The position numbers and the translations under genes are program-made. The notes under the pieces are model-generated. The model was not told the origin of the DNA. It saw nothing but the letters and a program-made list of their open reading frames with translations, and ran no database searches. Of a DNA stretch of 64,000 nucleotides, positions 21,243 to 33,301 are shown in pieces; within the stretch, counting starts at the first letter, position 1, and each line of letters begins with the position of its first letter. Source of the stretch: Puccinellia tenuiflora (taxonomy: Eukaryota; Streptophyta; Magnoliopsida; Poales; Poaceae); contig QRDG01000820.1 in assembly GCA_012064385.1 (NCBI GenBank), positions 1 to 64,000 of the forward strand, in the 5' to 3' direction.

Positions 21243-21530
21243 TTAAACATGCTCAGCAAGTTCGCTGGCAACGAAACCCGTAATACATGCGGGAACTACA
21301 ACCTCCGAGCCCATACATTCAACATCGGCGCGCAGGCCATGTTGGGCAAGGGAATGTGCAACATCATTACAACTCCTTGGAGTATAAATGAAACTATAAG
21401 AATCAAAAGAGCTAATGCAAATACTACGAATCTCCTTCAGTAAAACACCCACGTGAGCAAGATCATAGCTTTTAGAACGCAAAGCATCCACCAGGTTTTT
21501 GCAATCTGATTCGAACAACACTCGATGCAA
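21243..21530 (-). pseudogene. RNase H-like (RVT_3) gene fragment
   Basis: A 95-codon minus-strand frame contains VLFESDCKNLVDALRSKSYD and, further on, FIYTPRSCNDVAHSLAQHGL. This matches the C-terminal half of the plant RNase H-type (RVT_3) domain that occurs in many hypothetical plant proteins and LINE-derived genes: the E-SDC strand and the R-xCN-xxAH-xLA helix are both visible. The first catalytic Asp-containing strand is missing, so this is a fragment. It lies outside the Harbinger element, about 550 bp upstream of CARB and in opposite orientation. Probably a relic with no function. Confidence 0.6.
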
Positions 21531-22072
21531 ACATGTTTTCTTTTTTACCCTAGTGAGAACGACGCTTAAGCTTTGTAGAAAAAAAAAATATCATGTTGTA
21601 CCTCCCTCTCAACGTGATTTTTGGTTAATCACACGTCGTAGGCCAAGTTGCGTTGCGTGACCACCTATATATACATACAGTAGTATACATCGTAAAGCTA
21701 CGGTGACATGTTCGATACCGTGTTTGGCTTATCCATTAGAGGGACCAGGGTTCGTCTTTATCTCACTGTCTTTGGCCTCAACCATGAGCATTATGGCGTG
21801 TGCTCTCAAAGGGCCCACTGTCAGGAACATGTTGGTGATGGTGTCCGATTAGCACACTTTCACGCGGCTCCAGGACCGCGAGTTTGCAATAGTCTCGAGC
21901 CTAAACTAGCTCGGAATAGAAAATTTGACAGGGTTAAACCCTCACAGTAACCCGCCCCTTAATCCCTCCCTCTACAAAAAACCCTACATCCCCACCGCTC
22001 CCCCTTCAATCCCCCCACTTCGCCGCCGCCGCCTCTTCTCCACCAACCTTCCCTCGCGCCGACGCCGCCGCC
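21531..22072 (+). promoter_or_regulatory. Upstream region and 5' leader of CARB
   Basis: The sequence becomes strongly pyrimidine-rich from about 21955 (CCTTAATCCCTCCCTCTAC and repeated CCGCC), typical of a grass 5' UTR. No TATA box is visible near the expected position; CTATATATAC at 21666 is about 400 bp upstream of the start codon and may be unrelated. No other motif is supported. Confidence 0.35.
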
Positions 22073-22075
22073 ATG
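22073..22075 (+). other. Strong-context ATG out of frame with CARB
   Basis: GCCGCCATGGCG is a near-perfect plant initiation context. The frame from here gives MATSLSSHSQLRPCPSHAHH, then LSARA, which looks like a transit peptide, but it runs out of frame with the enzyme after about 22205. The enzyme frame's own first ATG is 22131 (CACCATGCC). Removing one C from the GCCCTCC at 22202-22208 would join the two. Confidence 0.6.
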
Positions 22076-22130
22076 GCGACGTCGCTCTCCTCCCATTCCC
22101 AGCTCCGCCCGTGCCCCTCCCACGCCCACC

Positions 22131-25100
22131 ATGCCGTGCTATCCCGCTCCCTCGTCCCCTTCCCGCGCCGCCACTCCCGCCGCGGCGGCCTCTCCGCGCG
22201 CGCCCTCCTCCAACGGCGCCGCCCAGGACCCCGCCGTCACCGTGCGCCACTTCGCCGCGGAGCCCACCAAGGCCAGCAAGCTCGCCGGCGTCAAGAAGAT
22301 TATGATTCTCGGCGCCGGCCCCATCGTGATCGGCCAGGCGTGCGAGTTCGACTACTCCGGCACGCAGGCCTGCAAGGCGCTCGTCGAGGAGGGCTACGAG
22401 GTCGTGCTCGTCAACTCCAACCCGGCCACCATCATGACCGACCCCGACCTCGCCCACCGCACCTACATCGGCCCCATGACGCCGCCGCTCGTCGAGGGCA
22501 TCATCGCCAACGAGCGCCCCGACGCGCTCCTCCCGACCATGGGCGGCCAGACCGCGCTCAACCTCGCCGTCTCCCTCGCCGAATCCGGCGCGCTCGACCG
22601 GCTCGGCGTGCGCCTCATCGGCGCCTCCCTCCCTGCCATCCGCATGGCGGAGGACCGCCAGCTCTTCAAGGAGGCCATGAACCGCATCGGCCTCAAGACG
22701 CCACCCTCAGGCATCGGGACCACGCTCGAGGAGTGCATGGACATCGCCAAGGACATCGGCGAGTTCCCTCTGATTGTCCGCCCGGCTTTTACCCTTGGTG
22801 GCACCGGGGGAGGTATCGCTTATAACAGGGCCGAGTTCGAGGACATCTGCCGCTCTGGTCTGGCGGCCTCGCACACCAAGCAGGTTCTCGTGGAGAAGTC
22901 CCTGCTCGGGTGGAAGGAGTACGAGCTGGAGGTGATGCGTGACTTGGCCGACAATGTGGTCATCATCTGTTCCATTGAGAATATCGATCCCATGGGCGTG
23001 CATACGGGGGATTCCATCACCGTGGCACCTGCTCAGACGCTCACTGATAAGGAGTACCAGAGGCTGAGAGACTACTCGGTGGCCATCATCCGTGAGATTG
23101 GCGTGGAGTGTGGGGGTTCCAATGTGCAGTTCGCGGTGAACCCTGCGGACGGTGAGGTGATGGTGATTGAGATGAACCCTAGGGTTTCAAGGTCTTCAGC
23201 TCTTGCATCCAAGGCAACAGGTTTTCCGATTGCCAAGATGGCAGCAAAACTCTCTGTAGGTTATACTTTGGACCAGATTCCAAACGATATAACAAAGAAG
23301 ACCCCTGCTAGCTTTGAGCCCTCCATTGACTATGTTGTCACAAAGGTATTTTCTTCTTTAATCTGCTTCTGAACTACATTTACTTGGGGAAATTGTATTC
23401 ATATAGTAGAAATTTTGCATCCATCCCACACTTATTAGCAGCTTGCCAACTGTGAGCGATGAAGCTTGCTGCAGCTTGCAACTGTAGTACTGATGAATTT
23501 CCTCTTTATATGCTGCTTGTACACATTATCATTTAGCAAACGCTAACACTTTTTTGGCAAGTATAACATCAAGATAATTTAACACTTATCCAGTTATCCG
23601 ATTTTGCACGATTTACTCTGTGTTGCTTCATTCTTATCTTCTGGTTCACATGTTGGTCAAATCAGAACCCAATATACCACAATCAAACGAGCTACATTTA
23701 TATGTGCATTCCTTGGGAATGTGCGTATTAATTTTTTTGATTGTTACTACTTCTTGATTCCCTGCCCCACTAGATGTTCATTCCGTAAAGCATGACCTTT
23801 TTTCGACACTTACTACCAAGGAGATTGACCTTATTTGTAAATTGCTCTATATCTCTTTTCTCAAATATTATCACTTGTTATCTTTACTACTATTATATTA
23901 TCATACATATGTTGGAATATATTTCAGGATAAACAAATAATGATCTGATAACTTATATTTTATGATGCATGTTCTTCATGTTTGTTATCATTCAGAACTT
24001 GTACTTTTTATTCAACTCAGCTAATCTACTTTGTTTACTATGCAGATACCACGATTTGCGTTTGAGAAATTCCCTGGTTCTGAGCCAATACTAACTACAC
24101 AGATGAAATCTGTTGGTGAGTCGATGGCACTGGGGCGGACCTTCCAGGAGTCTTTCCAGAAAGCTGTTCGTTCATTGGAGACAGGCTTTTCAGGATGGGG
24201 TTGTGCCCCCATCAAGGAACTTGATTGGGACTGGGAAAAGATAAAATATAGCTTACGTGTACCTAATCCAGATCGTATTCATGCTATTTATGCTGCTTTT
24301 AAGAAAGGTATGAGAGTTGAAGATATCCATGAAATTAGTTTCATCGATAAGTGGTTCCTTACAGAGCTCAAGGAGCTGGTGGATGTTGAGCGGTTTCTTA
24401 TTTCGAGGAGCCTTGATCAGCTGTCAAAAGATGACTTCTATCAAGTGAAGAGGAGGGGTTTTAGTGATAAGCAGATTGCATTTGCGACGTCTTCATCGGA
24501 AAGTGATGTGAGAGCGACACGTTCTGCATTAGGTGTCATTCCAACATACAAGCGTGTTGATACCTGTGCGGCTGAGTTTGAAGCAAACACCCCCTACATG
24601 TACTCTACATATGAGTATGAATGTGAGTCAGCTCCAACTAATCGGAAGAAGGTCCTGATATTGGGTGGTGGGCCCAATAGGATAGGCCAGGGTATTGAGT
24701 TTGATTACTGTTGCTGCCATGCTTCCTTTGCACTCCGAGAGGTTTATTTCTGCTTCATTTGTTTCAACCTTACTTTTGTGATCTTCATTCAGTTGTGTTC
24801 TTTATATTTGTATTATGAACATAAATATTTTAAAATCAGAAAAGGTACATCATAAGTTAATACTCCCTCCGTCCTAGTTTATAGGACTCATTAGTCAAAT
24901 ATCTGGGCCCAAGGGGATTTCTGATTGGGGCTCAAATCTTCCATGCATTGGTGGAGAGAGTAAACCATCTACTAATTGAAGGGGAATTAATGCAAATGGG
25001 TCTTAGAGGTCGGGGGATTTTGGGACTGCATGATTTTTGAAAGAGGTCCTTTAATCCCGGACGGAGGGATTAGATTAGTTCACTTTGTTGTAGGCCCTCT

Positions 25101-26683
25101 TTTTATATAAAAAATTAATGCTGACGATATAAATCTTTTGTCAGGCTGGATATGAGACTATAATGATGAACTCCAATCCGGAGACAGTTTCAACTGACTA
25201 TGATACCAGCGACCGTTTGTACTTTGAACCATTGACTGTTGAGGATGTAACAAATGTCATTGATTTGGAGCGCCCAGATGGTATAATTGTGCAGTATGGA
25301 GGGCAAACTCCTCTAAAGCTTGCCCTTCCGATACAGCGCCATCTAGAGCAGAATAAGCTGCGGTCTGCTTCAGGGTCAGGATTAGTGAAGATATGGGGAA
25401 CATCACCAGATTCTATTGATGCCGCTGAGGACAGAAAACGATTTAATGCAATTCTTGAAGAGCTTGGGATTGAGCAACCTAAAGGAGGTATTGCAAGAAG
25501 CGAGTCCGATGCCTTATCAATTGCTTCAGAAGTAGGTTACCCTGTTGTGGTCCGGCCCTCGTATGTTCTTGGCGGACGAGCAATGGAGATTGTGTACAAT
25601 GATGAAAAATTGATCAAGTACCTTGCAACTGCAGTGCAAGTTGACCCAGAACGACCTGTCCTGGTGGATAAATATCTAAATGATGCAATTGAAATTGACA
25701 TTGACGCATTGGCCGACTCAGCTGGGAATGTTGTCATTGGTGGAATTATGGAGCATATTGAGCAGGCTGGTATACATTCTGGTGATTCAGCGTGTTCCCT
25801 TCCCACTAGAACAGTCTCAACCCAATGCTTAGATATTATCCGTTCATGGACCACAAAGCTAGCAAAGCGTCTCAACGTCTGTGGGCTCATGAACTGCCAG
25901 TATGCCATCACTCCTTCTGGTGAGGTGTTCCTGCTTGAGGCAAATCCTCGAGCTTCGCGCACAGTCCCTTTTGTCTCGAAAGCAATCGGGCATCCGTTGG
26001 CTAAATATGCATCTCTGATCATGTCTGGAGTGACCCTGCCAGAGCTTGGGTTTACCAAAGAAGTGATTCCTAAGCATGTTTCTGTCAAGGAAGCTGTTCT
26101 TCCATTTGAGAAATTCCAAGGCTGTGACATTCTCCTTGGACCAGAGATGCGCAGCACTGGAGAGGTTATGGGCATTGACTATGAGTTTTCTGGCGCGTTT
26201 GCAAAGGCTCAGATTGCTGCTGGACAGAAGCTCCCTGTAAGTGGTACTGTGTTCCTTAGCCTAAATGACCAGACAAAGCACCACCTTGCTGAAATGGGGC
26301 GTGGGTTTGGTGAACTTGGCTTCAACATTATTGCCACATCTGGAACGGCCAAAGTACTTGAGCTGGAGGGCATTCCAGTGGAGCCTGTTCTGAAAATACA
26401 CGAGGGGCGGCCAAATGCCAGAGACATGCTTAAGAATGGTCAGATACAGGTGATGGTGATAACAAGCTCAGGCGATGACCTTGACTCGAGAGATGGGCTC
26501 CAGCTGCGCAGGCTAGCCCTGGCCTACAAGGTCCCGATAATCACAACTGTGGATGGTGCACGGGCTACCATGGACGCCATCAAGAGCATGAAGAACAAAT
26601 CAATTGAGATCCTTGCATTGCAAGACTATTTCCAGCCTGCTGATGCGCCACAGAAGTTGCAAGCAGCACAAGCTGCACCTTAG
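22131..26683 (+). CDS. CARB: Carbamoyl-phosphate synthetase large chain, plastid
   Basis: Joins glutamine-derived ammonia, bicarbonate and two ATP into carbamoyl phosphate for arginine and pyrimidine synthesis, with the CARA small subunit, in plastids. Exons are 22131-23345, 24046-24741 and 25145-26683, with GT/AG ends and frame kept: 1149 residues. That equals the bacterial large chain (about 1070) plus a transit peptide. The duplicated synthetase halves start at GAGPIVIGQACEFDYSG (residue about 61) and GGGPNRIGQGIEFDY (about 610). ATP-grasp motifs include MNPRVSRSSALASKATG and EANPRASRTVPFVSKAIG. The C-terminal MGS-like allosteric domain begins near residue 1000 (VSGTVFLSLND, IIATSGTAKVLE). 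All of this appears intact. The start is doubtful: the best Kozak ATG (22073) is out of frame. Confidence 0.93.
24863..25070. mobile_element. Stowaway MITE in CARB intron 2
   Basis: CTCCCTCCGTCC at the left and GGACGGAGGGAT at the right are the terminal inverted repeats of Stowaway (Tc1/mariner) MITEs, and a TA flanks both sides (24861-24862 and 25071-25072). About 208 bp, no coding capacity. It lies wholly within the 403-bp intron 24742-25144 and makes up half of it. Confidence 0.85.
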
Positions 26684-28485
26684 GGTGATACACCCTTATG
26701 CTCTCTTTTTTATCTAATGACTTTCTTCTAATACCAACTATAATCCTGCACGATGTAGGTAGGATTTTGTTTACCTCCTAAGATAATCACACCTACTGCA
26801 TGCGCAAAGGCAAGTGTTGGAAGTCATATTGGTTGCTGAGTGTCAAAATTGATGTTGGGGATTTGTATTTTCACTTTGTAACAGTAGGGTCGGCATCCAT
26901 AGAATAAGGCCTCCAGTTGCATTCTGATGGTATCCTCTCCACTCTGGAGCATGTACTTGCTTGGATCCCTGTGGCACGTATTTGTGCAACTTATCTATAT
27001 TGTATTTGTCCCCAGATACTGTGATTTTATCTGCCATTCTCCTTGTTACTAGATTTCTATTAAGACCAATGCAATGTAGATTTTTCTTTATTATCATTTT
27101 TTGTACGAGCAAATGATTATGTTTGTTTGGGTGATAGGAAATGCAATGAAATGTTCTGTCAGGAGTTTTGCAGTATCAGCGCGTGATGGCAGAGGCGCGT
27201 GAGCATTAGGTAATCTTTCTTCCCAATGTAGACACGTTGAGATGGTGATATATCGATAACAGGACAGATAATTCCAGGATATAAGGTGTCCAACAATACG
27301 AGTTGTACATCTCAAGGGGTAGGTCGAGTCAAGACTCTGGCAACCAAGAGCCGCTCTCGTCAACTGGGCGTGCTTTCACATTTACGTTGTATAAAACGGT
27401 AGAAAAAACGTGATTTTTTTGCAGTATTTGTTGTCCTTAAAAAACGTACATATTTATATGTGTGTGCTATCGACAGGTATGTCACCTACCGCTAAAAATA
27501 CTTGGCTTTAAGATATATTATACATGGAACCAACGTAAGCCAGGGCATTGATCCTGATGAGAAGATGCACACCTGGAACTGGAAGCACCCAGCTTGGGGC
27601 CTGTATTCCGTTTTCTACCATGTGAAGAAAACTTCACAGAGCCCCCCGACAACAGCGAGTTCAACCACGCAACGTCTCACCAAAAGACCTGGAATAAGGG
27701 CGCTGGTAGAATTGGACTTTCAGAGATGTCATGCTCCAAAGTCAAAAGTCCGAAGTACAGGCCAAAGCAAGCTGACTCTCACGTCAAACTAGCTCCTTAT
27801 CTTGCCACTGTACTCTTCCGTTTAACGAAGGCAAAGCGCCAGAGAAGGAATCGTCAGAAACTTGCAACTAGGCCACAAGCAGGCGCCCATCTATTTCTCC
27901 TCCTTTTCTCTCGACGAGGTTTCCAGGTTATGGAGTTGGATTGACCTGCCGGGATTGCCTTCCACTTTCCAGGACTTGGATTTTCGTTTCCTTTTTGGAA
28001 AGATCTTGATGTTCTTTAACCTACAGTTCATCGTGTTGTTCGGAAACCGAATGGAGTAGATTTTTTTCGAACTGAAATTTTTTTTTTCGAGCTCGAACTG
28101 AAAACTAGTTCAGGAAAACTGACAGGTTGTTCAGCAGTTATTGGCAAATATCGAGTTGTTGAGTCATGTATAACACAGATCAAGATCAGCATGGATTTCA
28201 ACATGATGAACAAAACAACCCTTTTATTATCAAAACAATCTGGAGAGTTACATGCTTTATTTGCAAAGTTGTGAGTTCAGGCTGCGCGGCCTGTAGTTTC
28301 TACACCGTGCAACTGCTGCACCTCAGGTCAAAGAACAAGATGAAGTTACTAAAGAATTGTGACACACACACAACGAAAGAACCAAGCATAAGAAACAAAA
28401 TTCCTATCTCTGATCTAGCTCTATAACTATCTAAAAATGCTGTTAAAGCTTTCATAAGAGCAGCACGAGACTGTGGCATAAAAAA
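26684..28485. other. Intergenic region between the convergent CARB and IQM genes
   Basis: Holds the CARB 3' UTR directly after 26683 and, at the right, the IQM 3' UTR (AATAAA on the minus strand, plus-strand TTTATT, near 28222-28230). Between them I see no gene. The frame at 27594-27944 and its overlapping neighbours have no recognisable family and the local sequence looks intergenic. A T-run lies at 28078-28088. Confidence 0.45.
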
Positions 28486-30742
28486 TCACTTGCCCTTGTG
28501 CTTGGGAAGAGTGAGAGCCACTGCCGGTATCTGAAACCCGGTGAACTGCTGCCCCGGGGACCTCCTGATTTCCGGACTCGGGATCGGGAGCCGGCGACCG
28601 GTGGGGGTAGGAAGACCCATGTAGTGCAGCCTGGGTGACAACCTGATCTTCGGGCTCGGGCGAGGCGACGGGATCGGTAGCCTATTCGCACTCGGAGATG
28701 GCACCAATCTTGGTGACAGATTGACATGCTCAAGAGCCATGCTCTGGAGATCAGCCGGGTAGTCCCGGACACAGCCGATACGCGCGCCAGCAGCGGTTGC
28801 CCATTTGAACGATGGGAGGCTGGCCATCTTCGTCGTTGCTTCCTCGGTTTCTGCACTGTCCTGTGCAACCATATCCTTGACAATGTCCATCTCAGGCAGT
28901 TCAATCTGCGAGCTGTCCAAAGTCTCGTCATGTTCCACTTCAGTAGGCTTCTCATCTTGTTCCACTTCAGTAGGCTTCTCATCTGAGGTCTTCTTGAATG
29001 ATGGGTACTCGTCATCGTCGACCGAACACCTCTGAAAATGAATTGCAAATGCTTATCAGATGACATCCCCGGAAAAAAAATCGCTGGTCAAATATATTTT
29101 CGGTGGTTAAATTTACCTTGACGTTGGTGAGATCGACACTGTTCTCCTCCAAGAAACTGATGAACTCTTTGAAGTTCTCTTCTGTTGGGAGGTAGTGACC
29201 GCTATACGGCCATATTGCCCTGAGAATACCGTCTTTGGCAACCAATCTACCGGCAGCTGTTGTCGCCGCACCGGCTAGGAAACTCGAGTGCTGAAATTTA
29301 CCCTTCTTCTTCTGCTCACAAGAGATTAATATACAGTCAGGACTGATTCATCATGGCATAGAATTCTATCATGCACGCCTACTTAATAAGACATAGCTCA
29401 AGGATGGAACATTCCAAGTACCTGTCCGATGTATAATGATCTAGTTGTGCTCAGCACAAATATCCATTTGGAATCCTCAGTGGTTTCCACAAGAAATCCA
29501 CTTCTCCGGTACATCAGCTTTCCTTTCTCCACAATAACCTCGTAATCCGCCCTCTCGTTCTGCAGTTGGATTAGATCAGTAAGTCTACAGATGTATAGAA
29601 AATGAAAGTTGAGCTGTGACATGTTTATGTTTGGAGTTGGAGAGAGAGAGACAGAGGAAGTATTTCAAGGGCACGTACTGGTCCAAGGTACATGATCAGT
29701 TGGGAATAGAGCTTGCTTCTTGCACACTTTTGGTGATGGACATCTTTTCCGGCACCGATGTCCAGCCTGAAAATACAAACATTGTCAGGATCAGCAAGCG
29801 CAAACCTCCCTCTAATTGGAGAACACTTTTCAGATATGAGCGCGTAATTACCAGTAGAAGAATGGCTCTGTGCTGGAACTCGCAGACCAGATGTCATAGT
29901 AGAGGTGCAGGTTGTGCCCGTAGCGATGGCGCGGGTCAATCTAATTAAAGAATCAAAAACATTCGGTCAGCACAAAATCTTGCTGATTTGAGAAGGAAAA
30001 AGCAAGATTCATGAATGAGCCTTTTAGAAGTAGGAAACAAGAAGCTTACAGCTTCGAGCCAGTGCTGCAGCGCTAGTTTCTGGGCCTTCTCGTCTTTGGA
30101 GAGCCCCTTGCCGACCTTGGCAATCCTCTTCCCGGCCCTGGACCACCGGGAAGCCGCCGTCTCCTGCTTGGCCTCGTCGAAGAAGGAGATGGATTTGATG
30201 TTGAGAGACGCGGAATCGTAGGCCTTCCACCTGAAATTCGTTTCAGAAAATTCTCGTCAAGAACATGTTACCAACATGCATGTATATTGTATAGGCCGTT
30301 GTGGGCGGATTATTAATTACCAGAGCTCTTCGACGACAATGGCGCAGTCGGCCATGGTCCTCCGGGTCCTGTGGCCCTTGTAGAGCTTCTGGACCTTGGT
30401 GGCGGCGTCATCGAGCTCGCTCTTGGGCCTCGGGGAGACGAACTGCGCCAGGGAAGGAGACGTCGGCAGCCTGCTCCCGGGGCTGAGGAGCACGAGGGTC
30501 CTCGGCCGCGCGCCGTTGATGCACCGGCTGCTGACCGTGTCCTCCGGCTCATCGGCCTCCCAGTTCTTGAAGCTGAGGGACCTCTCTAGGCCGCCGCGCG
30601 CCATCTTCTTCTTCTTGGGCGGCCCGGCGACGACCCTCGGGGACGGCGACCTCAGCGGCGCGGCGCAGGCATCCCTGGGACTGCTCTGCGGCTTCGGGGA
30701 GAGGAGAAAACTTCGTTCTGTGTTGAGCGGGCTCAGCGACAT
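28486..30742 (-). CDS. IQM-family IQ-motif calmodulin-binding protein
   Basis: Plant-specific calcium-independent calmodulin-binding family (IQM1-IQM6 in Arabidopsis). Coding exons on the minus strand: 30742-30321, 30230-30050, 29940-29852, 29766-29679, 29559-29422, 29311-29117 and 29031-28486. All introns have GT/AG ends and the frame closes to 552 residues, normal for the family. The single IQ motif is AATKVQKLYKGHRTRR at about residue 118. The conserved core follows: ADCAIVVEELWWKA, FFDEAKQETAASRWSRAGKR, KDEKAQKLALQHWLEAIDPR, HRYGHNLHLYYDIW, EVIVEKGKLMYRRSG and AIWPYSGHYLPTEENFKEF. The C-terminal exon is low-complexity, with a tandem DEKPTEVE repeat and a Pro/Ser/Arg-rich region. Members act in calcium signalling; no specific role can be assigned here. 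Confidence 0.92.
28931..28984 (-). repeat. 27-bp perfect tandem repeat in the last IQM exon
   Basis: TGTTCCACTTCAGTAGGCTT plus CTCATCT occurs twice without a mismatch (28931-28957 and 28958-28984), coding for a duplicated nine-residue DEKPTEVE-x unit. It keeps the frame. Confidence 0.9.
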
Positions 30743-31275
30743 CTCACCTCTGTACCCCGTCCTCTCCTTTTGTGCTGGGGGAGGCTGGTCCAGGTGGTCA
30801 ACTTGTTCTGCAAATCAGAGAGCAGGAAGATAAGCTCGTTTTTTCGTCATGAGAGAAAACAATTGGTTTGGTGGCTGCTGGAGAGATTAAGAAACTACAG
30901 CAGAGACGCAACAGACGCGAGCGCTACTGAGATTCTTGGCAATAAAAACAAAAACAGAGCACAGAGGCTTGATTGGCCTTGACGGAAGCAGAGCCAAGAA
31001 GCCGATTTTACCTCGTAGTAGAATCTACTGAAACGCTACAAGAAGAAAACACAGAAGCTCTAGTAACTCTCTCTCTAACCTCACAAGCTCCATGAAGAAG
31101 CAAGAACATGGCCAGCAAGAAACAGGGAGAAGAAGAATCGCAACTAGAAGCACTAGGTGAAAGAAAATCCATGGTTGACGTACCGGTTGTCGACGGAGCT
31201 GAGCGGCGCAGTGGTAGATCGAGCTGGGTTGGATCGGATGGAAGGAGAGAGATGAGGCAGTGAGCCACTGGTGAT
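30743..31275 (-). promoter_or_regulatory. IQM 5' UTR with intron
   Basis: Upstream of the ATG on the minus strand, a donor CTACGAG|GTAAAA (boundary 31012/31011) and an acceptor GATTTGCAG|AACAAG (30808/30807) delimit a 204-bp leader intron. A further possible donor, CCG|GTACGT near 31183, suggests a second one. The leader exon is about 260 bp. Confidence 0.5.
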
Positions 31276-31300
31276 GGATTGAGCTTGGAGACGCTCGCAC

Positions 31301-31310
31301 GCATATATAG
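31301..31310 (-). promoter_or_regulatory. TATA box of IQM gene
   Basis: CTATATATGC on the minus strand, about 30 bp upstream of where the leader exon would begin (about 31275). Confidence 0.55.
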
Positions 31311-31823
31311 TAGCAGCAGGTCGAGCGGCGTGGGAGTGGGGCGCGGAGCACAAGTCCAAGTTGCGGAGGAGGCGGGAGACCGGTGACCGGTCGTCGCCGC
31401 GAGGGCTTGGAAGAACGTAGACGAAGGATCCGCGTAAGACGCGTGCGCCTGCGTGCGTGCTAACTGCCATGGTTTTTCTACGCCAAGCTAAAAAAAAATC
31501 ATCTTTTATTTTTTGCGGCTGTTGTTGATGCCTGCGTTTAAATTCGAGTAAATGTCCGTACTGAATGAAAGGGACGGTCGAAGAATCAACGTTTCAGTCT
31601 TTCATTTGCAAACAAAAAAAAGTCTTTCATTCTAAAACGCGGTATCTCTTCCATCGGAACCGTTCCTTCATCGTCCTTCCTCACTAGTATCAGAGGAGTA
31701 TTTGTGATGTGATAGCTAGTAGTAATTGTTCAGCGCTAAATGTAGGTCGTGGTTAATTCCAGGCTGCTATCTAGTACGTATATGCATGTGTATTCATGTC
31801 ATGGTGGCTGCGCCTACCATCCT
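31311..31823. other. IQM upstream region, nothing further recognised
   Basis: No gene or TE end recognised. It contains short A/T runs at about 31490 and 31610. Confidence 0.35.
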
Positions 31824-32241
31824 GCATTATTAGTGTGCTAATTAATTGTTGCAGATATCCATACACATCGATCGTACGACATCATTCATGAATATTTGTA
31901 CATTTTTTCAGCGGACTATAATAAACATTCGACTAATCATATAACAAAATTTTCTGTTGAGGAATACATTCGAGTAACCGAACTTTCTTATCTTCCTTTT
32001 CTTTTGCGGGCTTGTTTTTCAAATTATTGCATTGGGGATACATCTAGCTAGTCCTTTTGGGCGCTTGTTGCATTATTAGTGCTCTACAGTAATTAATTGT
32101 TGCAGATATCCGTACACATCGATCGTACAACATCATTCGTAAACGAACTTTCTCTCTTCCATATCTTTTTGCGGGCTTGTTTTCCAAATTATTGTACACT
32201 ATTAGGGATACGTCCAGCAAGTCCTTGGACGCTCGTTGTAT
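31824..32241. repeat. Imperfect tandem duplication, two copies
   Basis: Copy A (31824-32069) and copy B (32070-32241) both start GCATTATTAGTG, share AATTAATTGTTGCAGATATC and ACACATCGATCGTAC, and end with GCGGGCTTGTTTT..CAAATTATTG and a shared GGGATAC.TC.AGC.AGTCCTT. Copy B lacks about 75 bp of the middle. No coding content. Confidence 0.75.
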
Positions 32242-33301
32242 GTCCTAGATAACTCCAACGACACGATCCATTCCAAATATAAATTGTGTATGTTTTCTCC
32301 GTTTGCATCGTGCCACTGACAGATGTCCGGCTCGTCCGGTTGTGCAACGAACACGACCTATTTTGGCCAAGGACATATGCAAGGCCACGGCGCTCCCGTA
32401 GCTCAACATATGCCATAAATTTCTCCGCAAATTAACATTCAAATTCGTCTCGCCGACCTCACCGACGAGCAGAAAAATTCTTAGTATGGTTGTACATAGT
32501 TAAAAGTTTAGGGTTCCACTAATCAATTATAAGATTAACTAGGAGGAGTTTTGAGCTATGGTTTGGTATGAATATTTATGTCCTCCCAAAAAGAATGGGT
32601 TTACTATACATAGCTTGCTCCGCCCATGCGTGTCAATAAGACACAAGCCATGTTTCTTCCATTGCGTGAGTTTGTGTTTTCTGCCTATCCCAGATATACA
32701 AAGAAAAGAACAGAGCAAACGGACTAGATCATGCACAACTTGCTCTCTGTTTCTCGCGCTATTGCCAACTTCCTTTTGTCATGCAACTTCTAGATTTACA
32801 CATTCCGGAGACCGTGAGCAGGCCCAAAAACCTATACCTTTGAGATCATGCACCGAAAGAGGGTCAATAAGGTTCTTGGTGATCATCTCGGCGCGACTGA
32901 TCGCTTCCGTTCGATTATAATTGTGCAAACGATTCGACTATATTCTCCACGCAGAACTACGTTAGCTTCACCATCATGGTGGCGATGATAATGTTGTCAT
33001 GCTGGCCTTCCCGGTCGGCATGTATGTGCTACTCATCTCTTTATTTGCACCACTAGTATTCTGTTCATATACAGGACTGCAATATTCGTGATTAAATTTA
33101 CTGGTGCATTTTTTATGTTGCTTTTGCTACTTAAACTCATTTAAAAATTACTAATATTCTAACAAATTACAGCACTAGGTCAATGTAAATAATGTTGCTA
33201 AAATAATTTGATGTAAGCAACAATTTCCATGAATAGACTCGGCTATCATGCACGCATCCTGACGGCGAGCTTCGTGTACACAATAACTTTGATCTCTGTT
33301 T
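32242..33301. other. Intergenic stretch, nothing recognised
   Basis: No frame with a recognisable family, no terminal repeat and no RNA gene. Short overlapping minus frames at 32189-32442 read different things in different phases and look like chance. Confidence 0.35.

Noticed and set aside
22073..22825. The 250-codon frame starting at ATG 22073 as a separate protein
   Set aside because: After about 22205 it is the out-of-frame, Arg/Pro-rich reading of the CARB exon.
27502..27944. Frames downstream of CARB as a small gene
   Set aside because: Overlapping phases, no recognised family and no exon signals; listed as intergenic.
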